Shown here one piece after another: positions 54,908 through 62,817 of a stretch of DNA of 64,000 nt. Within the stretch, counting starts at the first letter, position 1. The number at the start of each line of letters is the position of its first letter. The notes under the pieces were generated by a model. The model was given only the letters and a program-made list of their open reading frames with translations, did no database searches and was not told the origin of the DNA. The stretch is from NCBI GenBank assembly GCA_022711665.1, contig JAKLEN010000001.1:1-64000 (forward strand), given 5' to 3'. Source of the stretch: Acidobacteriota bacterium. GTDB taxonomy: Bacteria; Acidobacteriota; Aminicenantia; Aminicenantales; Saccharicenantaceae. A program made the translations under genes and the position numbers.

Positions 54908-55820
54908 AACCGCCCCCCTGATCATCGTCCTCGGTCCGACCGCGGTCGGCAAGAGCCGCGTCGCCGTGAACCTGGCCCTGCGCTTCGGCGGGGAGGTCAT
55001 CAGCGGCGATTCCATCCAGGTCTACCGCGGCTTCGACATCGGCACCGACAAGCCCGGCCCCGAGGCCCGGCGCGGCGTGCCGCACCATCTCATCGACATC
55101 GTCGGGCCCGAGGCCCAGTACACGGCCGCCGATTTCGTCCGCGACGCCCTGGCCGCGGCCCGGGCCATCGCCGGGCGCGGCCGCCTGCCGTTCGTGGCCG
55201 GCGGCACCGGCCTCTATCTCAAGGCCCTGGTCGACGGCCTGTTCCCCGGCCCCGGCCGCGATCCGGACCTGCGCCGGGCGCTCGAGGCCGAAGCCGGGGC
55301 CAAGGGGCTCGACGCGCTCTTCCGCCGGCTCGAGTCGGCCGATCCCGAGTACGCCCGCCGGATCAGGAGCCGGGACCGCGTCCGCATCATCCGGGCCCTC
55401 GAGGTCCTGGCGGCGACGGGGCGGCCGCTGTCCGAGCACTTCCGCGAGACCCGCTCGCCGCTGGCCGGACGGACGATCGTCCGGATCGGTTTGGCGCTCG
55501 ACCGCGAGGCCCTCTGCCGCCGCATCGAGGAGCGGGTCGACCGGATGTTCGACCGCGGCCTGGTCGAGGAGGTCCGGGCGCTCCTGGCGCGGGGCGTCCC
55601 CGCTTCGGCGGCGCCGTTCCGGGCCCTGGGCTACCGCCACGTCGTCCGTCACCTGGCCGGCGAGATCGGCCTGGCCGAGGCCGTGTCCCTGACCAAGACC
55701 GAGACGCGCCAGTACGCCAAGCGGCAGATGACCTGGTTCCGTAAGATGGCCGGGGTGGATTGGTTCTCTCCGGACGACGGCCCGGCCCTTGAGGAGCACG
55801 TCCGAAAACGGTTAAAATAG
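54897..55820 (+). CDS. miaA: tRNA dimethylallyltransferase
   Basis: A 307-residue enzyme that prenylates A37 of tRNAs reading U-starting codons. The P-loop is GPTAVGKS, with SGDSIQVYRGFDIGTDKP, FVAGGTGLYLKAL and RVRIIRALEV. No ATG lies in frame before the P-loop. TTG at 54897 (reported) or TTG at 54873 are the candidates, and translation may be coupled to the tiny ORF whose stop is at 54907. hflX follows after 15 nt, without hfq between them. Confidence 0.93.
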   Translation: MDAETAPLIIVLGPTAVGKSRVAVNLALRFGGEVISGDSIQVYRGFDIGTDKPGPEARRGVPHHLIDIVGPEAQYTAADFVRDALAAARAIAGRGRLPFVAGGTGLYLKALVDGLFPGPGRDPDLRRALEAEAGAKGLDALFRRLESADPEYARRIRSRDRVRIIRALEVLAATGRPLSEHFRETRSPLAGRTIVRIGLALDREALCRRIEERVDRMFDRGLVEEVRALLARGVPASAAPFRALGYRHVVRHLAGEIGLAEAVSLTKTETRQYAKRQMTWFRKMAGVDWFSPDDGPALEEHVRKRLK

Positions 55821-55835
55821 GGGGTACGGAGCCCC

Positions 55836-57104
55836 ATGGAACGCGCCATCCTCGTCAACGTCGCCACGACCAAGGCCGAAAAGGACGAGGCGGAGGAATC
55901 CCTGGCCGAGTTGGCCGGCCTGACCGTCGCCGCCGGGGCCGAAGTGGCCGGGACGATCTTCCAGGCCCGGCCGCGCCTCAACCCGCGCTGGCTCGTCGGC
56001 CAGGGCAAGGTGTCCGAGATCCGGGCCGAGGCCCGCCGGCTGGCGGCCGACCTGGCCATCTTCGACCACACCCTCAACTCCGCCCAGCAGAGGAACCTCG
56101 AGGACGACCTCGATCTCAAGGTCATCGACCGGACCCAGCTCATCCTCGACATCTTCGCCCAGCGGGCCCGGACGAACGAGGGCAAGCTCCAGGTCGAGCT
56201 GGCTCAGCTGAGCTACCGCCTGCCGCGGCTGCGGGGCAAGGGTCTCGGCCTGACGCAGCAGGGCGCCGGCATCGGCACGCGCGGCCCCGGCGAGAAAAAG
56301 CTCGAGGTCGACCGGCGGCGGATCACCGACCGCATCACCCGGATCAAGCGCGAGATCGATGGGCTGGAGAAACGCCGCTCGAGCCAGCGCCAGAGCCGCC
56401 GCAAAAGCCCCGTCCCCACGGTCTGCTTCGTCGGCTATACCAGCGCCGGAAAATCGACCCTGTTCAACTTCCTGACCAAGGAGCAGCGCTACACGTCCGC
56501 CAACCTCTTCTCCACCCTGGACCCGCTGCTGCGGCGGGTCTCGTTCGCGGACGGCGCCTTCTTCTTTCTGACCGACACGGTCGGCTTCATCAAGCGCCTG
56601 CCCGTCGAGCTGGTCACGTCCTTCCGGGCCACCCTCGAGGAGGTCGGCGAGGCCGACTGCATCTGCCATATCGTCGATGCCGCCGCGACCTCCTGCGAGC
56701 GGCAGCTCGAATCGGTCGAAGCCATCCTGGCCGACCTCGGCGTCACGGACATCCCGGTCATTAAAGCGCTCAACAAGATCGACCTGCTCCCCGACGAGGA
56801 GCGGGCCCTGCTCCTCGGGCGCAACGCCGGCCCGGCCGGCCGGACGGTCGCCCTGTCGGCCAGGACCGGGGAGGGCGTTCCCGATCTCCTGGACCGGCTC
56901 CGCCAGGTCCTGTTCTCCGGCTACCGGACCTATTACCTTCGCGTGCCGCGACAGGCCGGGGAGATCACCGACTCGCTGGCCCGGCGCTCGCTCGTCCTGA
57001 AACGGCGGGAGAGCGACGGCTTCGTCGAGTTCAAGATCATGGCCGCGCCGTCCGGCATCGTCAGCTTCCTGCCCTATCTCGAACAAGGAGCCGAGCCATG
57101 GTGA
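55836..57104 (+). CDS. hflX: GTPase HflX
   Basis: A 422-residue ribosome-associated GTPase that rescues or splits stalled ribosomes. The N-terminal HflX domain has GKVSEIRAEA and NSAQQRNLEDDL, then the coiled-coil linker with GAGIGTRGPGEKKLE. The G domain shows VGYTSAGKSTLFN, FLTDTVGFI and LNKIDLL. It lies just after miaA, the usual neighbourhood. Its end overlaps the TPR/SLH gene by 7 nt. Confidence 0.95.
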   Translation: MERAILVNVATTKAEKDEAEESLAELAGLTVAAGAEVAGTIFQARPRLNPRWLVGQGKVSEIRAEARRLAADLAIFDHTLNSAQQRNLEDDLDLKVIDRTQLILDIFAQRARTNEGKLQVELAQLSYRLPRLRGKGLGLTQQGAGIGTRGPGEKKLEVDRRRITDRITRIKREIDGLEKRRSSQRQSRRKSPVPTVCFVGYTSAGKSTLFNFLTKEQRYTSANLFSTLDPLLRRVSFADGAFFFLTDTVGFIKRLPVELVTSFRATLEEVGEADCICHIVDAAATSCERQLESVEAILADLGVTDIPVIKALNKIDLLPDEERALLLGRNAGPAGRTVALSARTGEGVPDLLDRLRQVLFSGYRTYYLRVPRQAGEITDSLARRSLVLKRRESDGFVEFKIMAAPSGIVSFLPYLEQGAEPW

Positions 57105-58423
57105 AGCGCTACGCCGCCGTCCTGTCGGCCCTGCTGGGGGCCTGGGCCTGTGCCAGCGCGCCCCGCCCGACGCCGCCGGCCTTTTACGTCGAGGCCCTGC
57201 CGGCCGAGGCCACGACGCGGCTGAAGCTCGACGACCGGATCGCCGCCGCCGACGCCTGGGAGGCCCTCAGGTCCGGCCGGCCCGAGCTGGCCCGCAAGCA
57301 CCTGCTGAAGCTCGGCACGGCCAGTCCCATCCGCGAGTCGGGCCTGGCCTATGCCGACCTCCTGGCCGGCAGGATCGTCGAGGCCGAGGCCCGCTTCAAG
57401 TCCTCGGTCGCCGGCACTCCGGCCATGATCCCCTCGCACGTCGGCCTGGCCCAGATCTACGAATCCCGGCGGGAAAAGGACAAGACCCTGGCCGAGTACC
57501 GGGAGATCCTCAGGCTCGACCCGGCCAACCGCTGGGCCGGGCCGCGGTTCGAGGCCCTGCGCGACGAGCTCGTCCACGCCGCCTCCGCCGCCGCCCGGGC
57601 CGCCCTGGCTTCGGGCAACCGCGAGACGGCCCGGAGGGAATTCCTCAATGTCCTGTCCTTCGATCCCGCGTCGACGGACGCCCACCTCGAGCTGGCCCGC
57701 CTCTACCGGCAGGACAAGAACCCGACAGAGGCGCTGGTCCACTTCCGGGCGGCCATGGCCGGGGCCGCCCCGGACAAGACCGTCCTGCGGGAATACGCGG
57801 AGTTCCTGGCCGAAGCGGGCCAGCTCGGCCAGAGCCTGGAGGTCCTGGAGAAGCTGGCCGCCGCCGCGCCCCGGGATGCGGCGGTCAGCAAGCGGGTCGA
57901 GGAGCTCAAGGAGAAGCTCGGGGTCTACGAGATCCCCAGCCAGTACGAAGCCATCTCCGGCCTGGAGGCCGTCACCCGCGAGGACCTGGCCGCGCTGATC
58001 GGCGTCAAGTTCGAGAAGGACCTCGAGGCTCCGGCGGCCCGGACCGAGATCCTGGTCGACATCGCGACGTCGTGGGCCCAGCGCTACATCGTCGCCGTCG
58101 CCTCGCTCGGCATCATCCGGGCCTCCGTCAACCACACCTTCCAGCCCCGCCGGATCATCAACCGGGCCGAGATGGCCGACGCGGCCGTCCGGCTCATCGG
58201 CGTCCTCCAGCAGCGGGGGGCCCGCTTCGTCCCCCTGGTCGAGACGCGCCGCCTCCAGATCGCCGACGTGGGCCCCGACAGCCTGTACTACGACTCGATC
58301 GTCAAGGCCCTGTCCCTCCAGGTCATGTCCCTGACGCCCGAACGGCTGTTCGAGCCCGAGCGGACGGTCTCCGGCCCGGAGGCCGCCGGCGTCCTCGAGC
58401 TCATCCGGGGGCTGGCGAGATAG
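57098..58423 (+). CDS. TPR protein with C-terminal SLH-like domain
   Basis: A 441-residue exported protein. The N-terminus (YAAVLSALLGAWACAS) is a weak lipoprotein-like signal with Cys near residue 18. Five or six TPR-like units follow (for example KTLAEYREILRLDPANRWAG and ALVHFRAAMAGAAPDKTVL). From about residue 315 an SLH-like module is visible: VDIATSWAQRYI, LGIIRASVNHTFQP and INRAEMADAAVRLIG. SLH domains bind cell-wall polymers. The overlap with hflX suggests co-expression, but the functions are unrelated. Confidence 0.78.
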   Translation: MVKRYAAVLSALLGAWACASAPRPTPPAFYVEALPAEATTRLKLDDRIAAADAWEALRSGRPELARKHLLKLGTASPIRESGLAYADLLAGRIVEAEARFKSSVAGTPAMIPSHVGLAQIYESRREKDKTLAEYREILRLDPANRWAGPRFEALRDELVHAASAAARAALASGNRETARREFLNVLSFDPASTDAHLELARLYRQDKNPTEALVHFRAAMAGAAPDKTVLREYAEFLAEAGQLGQSLEVLEKLAAAAPRDAAVSKRVEELKEKLGVYEIPSQYEAISGLEAVTREDLAALIGVKFEKDLEAPAARTEILVDIATSWAQRYIVAVASLGIIRASVNHTFQPRRIINRAEMADAAVRLIGVLQQRGARFVPLVETRRLQIADVGPDSLYYDSIVKALSLQVMSLTPERLFEPERTVSGPEAAGVLELIRGLAR

Positions 58424-58425
58424 GG

Positions 58426-59049
58426 ATGCGCATGGATGAGATCGGCAGCCCCGCCGGGACGGCCCGGGCCGGAAGCCGGCTCCTGTCCGAGCTCCTGACC
58501 CTGCCCAATCTGCTGTCGCTGGCCCGGATCCTGCTCACGCCGGTCTTCGTCCTCATGATGGTCCGGCGAACGCCCTGGGCGGCATTCGCCGTCTTCCTGG
58601 CCGCCGGAGCGACCGACGCGCTCGACGGCTTCGCCGCCCGCCAGCTCCGCTTGAAGACGACGCTGGGGCTGTGGCTCGACCCGATCGGCGACAAGCTGCT
58701 GTTGACCGCGGCCTTCGTCGTCCTGACCTTGCCGGCCCTGGCCGCGCCGAACGCCCTGCCGCTCTGGCTGACGGCCCTGTGCATCGGCCGCGACGTCGCG
58801 ATCTCGCTCGGAGCCCTCGTCATCGTCGCCCTGCGCGGCAAACGGAGATTCCCCCCGACCCTGGCCGGGAAGGCCAGCACCATCTGCCAGGTCCTGCTGA
58901 TCTACGTCGTCCTGTACCTCAACGCGGCGGGCCGGACGCCGCAATCCCTGGCTTGGTTCTATGTGCTGACGGCCCTGCTCACGGCCGGATCGTTCGTCCA
59001 GTACGGCTTCATCGGCGTCCGCATGCTCCGCGGGCCCCGCGCGTCCTGA
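58426..59049 (+). CDS. CDP-alcohol phosphatidyltransferase family protein
   Basis: A 207-residue inner-membrane enzyme with about five helices. It has the complete family signature D-x2-D-G-x2-A-R-x8-G-x3-D-x3-D: DALDGFAARQ, then TTLGLWLDPIGDK. It transfers a phosphatidyl group from CDP-diacylglycerol to an alcohol. PgsA-like synthesis of phosphatidylglycerol phosphate is the commonest role for this length, but the alcohol is not certain. The start is 2 nt after the SLH gene stop. Confidence 0.88.
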   Translation: MRMDEIGSPAGTARAGSRLLSELLTLPNLLSLARILLTPVFVLMMVRRTPWAAFAVFLAAGATDALDGFAARQLRLKTTLGLWLDPIGDKLLLTAAFVVLTLPALAAPNALPLWLTALCIGRDVAISLGALVIVALRGKRRFPPTLAGKASTICQVLLIYVVLYLNAAGRTPQSLAWFYVLTALLTAGSFVQYGFIGVRMLRGPRAS

Positions 59050-59064
59050 CGGAGGCCGACTGGC

Positions 59065-59092
59065 TTGCTTTTTTGCCTGTCCATGATAAGAT
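59065..59092 (+). promoter_or_regulatory. Promoter before the M20 gene
   Basis: TTGCTT (59065-59070), a 16-nt spacer and TAAGAT (59087-59092). The first ATG, 8 nt beyond the -10 box, opens the short leader ORF at 59101. Confidence 0.45.
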
Positions 59093-59100
59093 TCCGGGGT

Positions 59101-59127
59101 ATGCCCGGATCGAGGAGTGCTGCATGA
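59101..59127 (+). CDS. Possible 8-codon leader ORF
   Basis: ATG at 59101 opens MPGSRSAA and stops at TGA 59125-59127, overlapping the M20 start codon (ATGA). It contains the GAGGAG Shine-Dalgarno of the M20 gene. Its placement 8 nt after the -10 box resembles the leaderless genes of this window. Translation is only inferred. Confidence 0.3.
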   Translation: MPGSRSAA

Positions 59128-60362
59128 ATCCCGTCTCCAACTTCGATAAGCTGGCTCGCCGGATCGAACAGTTCCGCGACGAGATGATCGATCTCCAGAT
59201 GAAGCTCTGCGCTCTCCCGGCCATCGCCCCGTCGAGCGGCGGGGAGGGTGAAGCCAAGAAGGCCGAATACCTCGTCGACTGGCTGAAGGCCAACCGCTTC
59301 GTCGACGTCACCGTCATCAAGGCCCCGGACCTGGACGCGCCAGCCGGCTGCCGCCCCAACATCCTGGCCTACTTTCGGGGCAAGAGCCAGGCCCGGACGG
59401 TCTGGATCATGACCCATACGGACGTCGTGCCCCCCGGCGAGTTGTCGCTCTGGCGGGGCGACCCGTTCAAGGCCTGGGTCGAGAAGGGCCGCGTCTACGG
59501 CCGCGGCGTCGAGGACAACCAGCAGGACATGGTGGCCTCGCTCTTCGCCGTCAAGGCCCTTCAGGCCGAGGGCCTGGTCCCCCCGTGCGACATCGGCATC
59601 GCCCTGGTCGCCGACGAGGAGACGGGCAGCCGCAAGGGCATCGACTTCGTCATCAAGGAGGCCAAGGCCTTCCGCAAGCAGGACCTGATCATCGTGCCCG
59701 ACGCCGGCAACGAGCACGGGACGATGATCGAGGTGGCCGAGAAGACCCTCTTCTGGCTCAAGTTCAAGACGCTCGGCCGCCAGACCCACGGCTCGACCCC
59801 CGAAAAGGGCGTCAACAGCTTCAAGGCGGCCAGCTTCTTCATCGCCGCCCTGAACGACCTCTACAAGATCTACCCGGGCCGGGACCGGCTCTTCGACCCG
59901 CCGATCTCCACCTTCGAGCCGACGAGGAAGGAGCCGAACGTCCCCAACATCAACACCATCCCCGGCGAGGACGTCTTCTATACGGACATGCGCATCCTGC
60001 CGAAGATCCGGGTCCAGGACGTCGAGAAGACCATCCGGCGGATGGCCGCCAGGATCGAGAAGAAGTTCAAGGTCAAGATCACCTGCGAGATCCAGCAGAA
60101 GGCGCCGGCGGCGCCGCCGACGTCCGTCCAGTCTCCCGTGGTCCTGGCCCTGCGCAAGGCCGTCCGCACGGTCTACCACAAAGAAGCCAAGCCCATGGGC
60201 ATCGGCGGCGGGACGGTGGCCGCCATCTTCCGCCGGGCCGGCATTCCCGCGGCTTGCTGGTCCAAGATCGACGAGACCGCCCACCAGCCGAACGAGTACT
60301 GCATCATCGACAACATGGTCGGCGACGCCAAGGTCTTCGGCCACGTCTTCCTGCAGGATTAG
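59124..60362 (+). CDS. M20 family metallopeptidase/deacylase
   Basis: A 412-residue zinc-dependent hydrolase. Metal and catalytic sites: MTHTDVVPPG with the first His and Asp, GRGVEDNQQDMV with the bridging Asp, VADEETGS with the catalytic and metal-binding Glu pair, and a distal His in the C-terminal GDAKVFGHVFLQ. The insert domain (LGRQTHGSTPEKGVN) is typical of dimerisation lids. It resembles ArgE/DapE/CPG2-type enzymes of archaeal flavour. The substrate is unknown. No signal peptide is seen. Confidence 0.92.
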   Translation: MNPVSNFDKLARRIEQFRDEMIDLQMKLCALPAIAPSSGGEGEAKKAEYLVDWLKANRFVDVTVIKAPDLDAPAGCRPNILAYFRGKSQARTVWIMTHTDVVPPGELSLWRGDPFKAWVEKGRVYGRGVEDNQQDMVASLFAVKALQAEGLVPPCDIGIALVADEETGSRKGIDFVIKEAKAFRKQDLIIVPDAGNEHGTMIEVAEKTLFWLKFKTLGRQTHGSTPEKGVNSFKAASFFIAALNDLYKIYPGRDRLFDPPISTFEPTRKEPNVPNINTIPGEDVFYTDMRILPKIRVQDVEKTIRRMAARIEKKFKVKITCEIQQKAPAAPPTSVQSPVVLALRKAVRTVYHKEAKPMGIGGGTVAAIFRRAGIPAACWSKIDETAHQPNEYCIIDNMVGDAKVFGHVFLQD

Positions 60363-60397
60363 GACCGGAGAGGGCGGGGCCGGCCGGGCCGCGGTCG

Positions 60398-61393
60398 TCA
60401 GACCGGCCGGTGCACGGCCGCCAGGGGGGAGGGCGGCGCGGGATAGATCCGCTGGACGCGCTGGGCGATCCGGACCGTGTTCAGGTGGATGTCGACGGTG
60501 TCCTTGATATCCAGCGCGTAGCCCCCCGCCAGGACGACGGCCACGGGGATGCCCAGGCGCCGGGCGCTCTCGATGACCAGCTTATCCCGCTCCTTCAATC
60601 CCGCCTTGGTCACGGCCAGGCCGCCGAGCTGGTCCTTTTCGTAAGGGTCGGCCCCGGCCAGGTAGATGACCAGGTGCGGCCGAAACTCCCGGTAGACCTT
60701 GGGGATGTGGGCCCGCAGCCCGGCCAGGTACTTGGCGTCGCCGTCGCCGGCCCAGAGCCCGATGTCCAGCGTGCTCAGCGGCTTCTCGTGGGGATAGATG
60801 TCCATCTGGTGGATGGACAGGGTGAAGATCTCGGGACGGCCGGACAGGGCGGCGGCCGTGCCGTTGCCCTGGTGGAGGTCGCAGTCGACGACCATGACCC
60901 GCTCGGCCAGCCCGGCGGCGATGACCTTGCGGGCGGCCACGGCGATGTCATTGAGCAGGCAAAAGCCCTCGCCGTGGTCGGGGAAAGCATGGTGGAAGCC
61001 GCCGCCGATGTGGACGGCCAGCCCCGACTCGAGGGCCTTGCGGGCCGCCAGAACCGTGCCGCCGACCGAGAGCAGGGCGAAACGGACGATCTCGGGGGAA
61101 TAGCGGATCTCCAGGACCTTGAGCTCGGTCTGGCTCAAGCCCCCCGTCTTGATCCGCTTCAGGTAGCGCTCCGAGTGGACGAGCAGGACGTCCTCGTCCG
61201 GCGCCGGCCGGGGGCGGAGGAAGTTCTCCTTCTTGGCTCCCATGGCCAGGAGGTTCTCGTAGACGAGCCGGTACTTCTGGATCGGGAAGACATGCTTGCC
61301 GCTCTCGATCATCCAGTACTCGTTGCTGAAGACGAGCTGGAAGGGAAAGCGCTTGCCGACAAGCACCTTGAAGAGGTCGTAAAGATCGCCCAT
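60398..61393 (-). CDS. Histone deacetylase family (AcuC/HDAC-like) protein
   Basis: A 331-residue zinc amidohydrolase. Active-site pattern: His-His in GGGFHHAFPDHGEGFCLLND, Asp and His in VVDCDLHQGNGTA, and a third metal-binding Asp in YLAGADPYEKDQLGG. Bacterial members remove acetyl or other acyl groups from lysines, polyamines or small molecules. It has no acetyltransferase beside it. Convergent M20 and following TolC genes do not identify its substrate. Confidence 0.9.
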   Translation of the reverse strand: MGDLYDLFKVLVGKRFPFQLVFSNEYWMIESGKHVFPIQKYRLVYENLLAMGAKKENFLRPRPAPDEDVLLVHSERYLKRIKTGGLSQTELKVLEIRYSPEIVRFALLSVGGTVLAARKALESGLAVHIGGGFHHAFPDHGEGFCLLNDIAVAARKVIAAGLAERVMVVDCDLHQGNGTAAALSGRPEIFTLSIHQMDIYPHEKPLSTLDIGLWAGDGDAKYLAGLRAHIPKVYREFRPHLVIYLAGADPYEKDQLGGLAVTKAGLKERDKLVIESARRLGIPVAVVLAGGYALDIKDTVDIHLNTVRIAQRVQRIYPAPPSPLAAVHRPV

Positions 61394-61464
61394 GGGGACA
61401 TCACGATATCAAAAAACGGGCTCCGAAGAAAGGCGGCCGGAGGGACGGCCGGTCCGCCCCTTCC

Positions 61465-62817
61465 CTACCGGCCTGTGACCTGCAGATACCCGGCCAGCTT
61501 GACCCGGTAGGCGGCCATGGCCTCGGTCAGAAGGTCGCGGGCCTGCTGCCGCAGGGCCTGGGCCTCGAGGAGGTCGGAGACGGTGATGAGACCGTTGTCG
61601 TAGCCGTCCTGGTTGACCTTCAGGTTCTCGTCCGCCTGGGCTTCGGAGTCCCGGCAGAGGGCCAGCTCGCGGTCGGCGTCGGCCAGGTCCTTCCAGGCCT
61701 TCTCCATCTGGAGCAGGAGCAGCTCCCCGCCGTCGCTCAGGGTGTTCCGGGCGATCTCCTCGCGGGCCCTCTGCTCGCCCAGGGCGTGGGCGCCCCCCCA
61801 CCAGCCGGAGAGCGGCACCGACAGGGTGCCGAAGACCAGGCCGCTGGTCCGGCCCTTGGCGTCGTCCATCTTCATGTACATCCCGGCCACCCCCACCCCG
61901 AGCTGGGGCAGGTATTCGCCGCGGGTCAGGCGGGTCTTCAGCGTCTCGGCCCGGACCGAGGCCTGCAGCAGCTTGTACTCCGGACGGCTTTCCAGGGCCG
62001 CCTTGTGGTCGACCCGGCAGGCCTCCGGCGAGCCCTCGACGACGAGCGGATCGGAAAGCTCCAGGGCCGGGTCGTGGGCGATCCCCAGGTGGCGGCAGAA
62101 AGCCATGACCGCCAGGGACCGGCCGTTCTCGACCTTGGACTTGTTCAGGAGCACCTCGGACAGCTTGAGCCTGACCTTGAGGAGGTCGTTCTTCATGACC
62201 AGGCCGGCGTTCCAGGCGTCCTCGACCTGGGCCTGGAGGCGCCGCAGGAGCGCCTCGTAGCTCTCGAGCGTCCTCATCTTCTCGGCCAACGAGACGATCT
62301 GCCAGTATTGCCGCTCGGTGTCGTGCAGGACCTCGTTGCGGTCCAGCCGGGCCCTGTCCTCGCTGGCCTCGACGCCCAGGGCGGCCAGGCGGTTGCCGTT
62401 GACGATCCGTCCCCCGGCGAAGACCGGCTGGACGGCCGTGACCATGCCGGTCTTCAGGGAGCCCAGCAGGCCCATGGTCGTGCTGGGGAAATAGGCGAAC
62501 TGCGTGGCGTTCGGCAGGTTGGCGGGATCGCCGTCGTAAACGGGCAGGTCCCCGCCGCCGCTCGTGATCTCCATCAGGGGATCGTCGGCTTCCAGGGCCA
62601 GGCCCGTGGCGCTGACGGACGGGAAGTACTTGGTGAAGGCCGCTCTCTTGGCCTCCCGGGCGGCCTCGGTCTCGAGCCGGCCGTTCTTCATCGCGACGTT
62701 GTTCCGCAGGGCCAGCGCCTTGCTCTGCTCGAGCGTCAGCCGCTCGCCGGCGCGCGCCAGGCCCGCGGACAGGACCAGGACGAGGCCCGCGGCGCAGGTT
62801 CTTGTCATGTTCTTCAT
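61465..62817 (-). CDS. TolC family outer-membrane efflux protein
   Basis: A 450-residue protein with a signal peptide (to about residue 23, LARAGE). It has two repeats of the outer-membrane efflux protein fold: TLEQSKALALRNNVAMKNGR opens the first and SRPEYKLLQASVRAETLKTRL the second. Long alpha-helical barrels contain heptad-rich stretches. It forms the exit duct for tripartite export. Its ATG overlaps the RND permease stop (ATGA, 62814-62817), so both are co-translated, with the RND gene first. Confidence 0.92.
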   Translation of the reverse strand: MKNMTRTCAAGLVLVLSAGLARAGERLTLEQSKALALRNNVAMKNGRLETEAAREAKRAAFTKYFPSVSATGLALEADDPLMEITSGGGDLPVYDGDPANLPNATQFAYFPSTTMGLLGSLKTGMVTAVQPVFAGGRIVNGNRLAALGVEASEDRARLDRNEVLHDTERQYWQIVSLAEKMRTLESYEALLRRLQAQVEDAWNAGLVMKNDLLKVRLKLSEVLLNKSKVENGRSLAVMAFCRHLGIAHDPALELSDPLVVEGSPEACRVDHKAALESRPEYKLLQASVRAETLKTRLTRGEYLPQLGVGVAGMYMKMDDAKGRTSGLVFGTLSVPLSGWWGGAHALGEQRAREEIARNTLSDGGELLLLQMEKAWKDLADADRELALCRDSEAQADENLKVNQDGYDNGLITVSDLLEAQALRQQARDLLTEAMAAYRVKLAGYLQVTGR

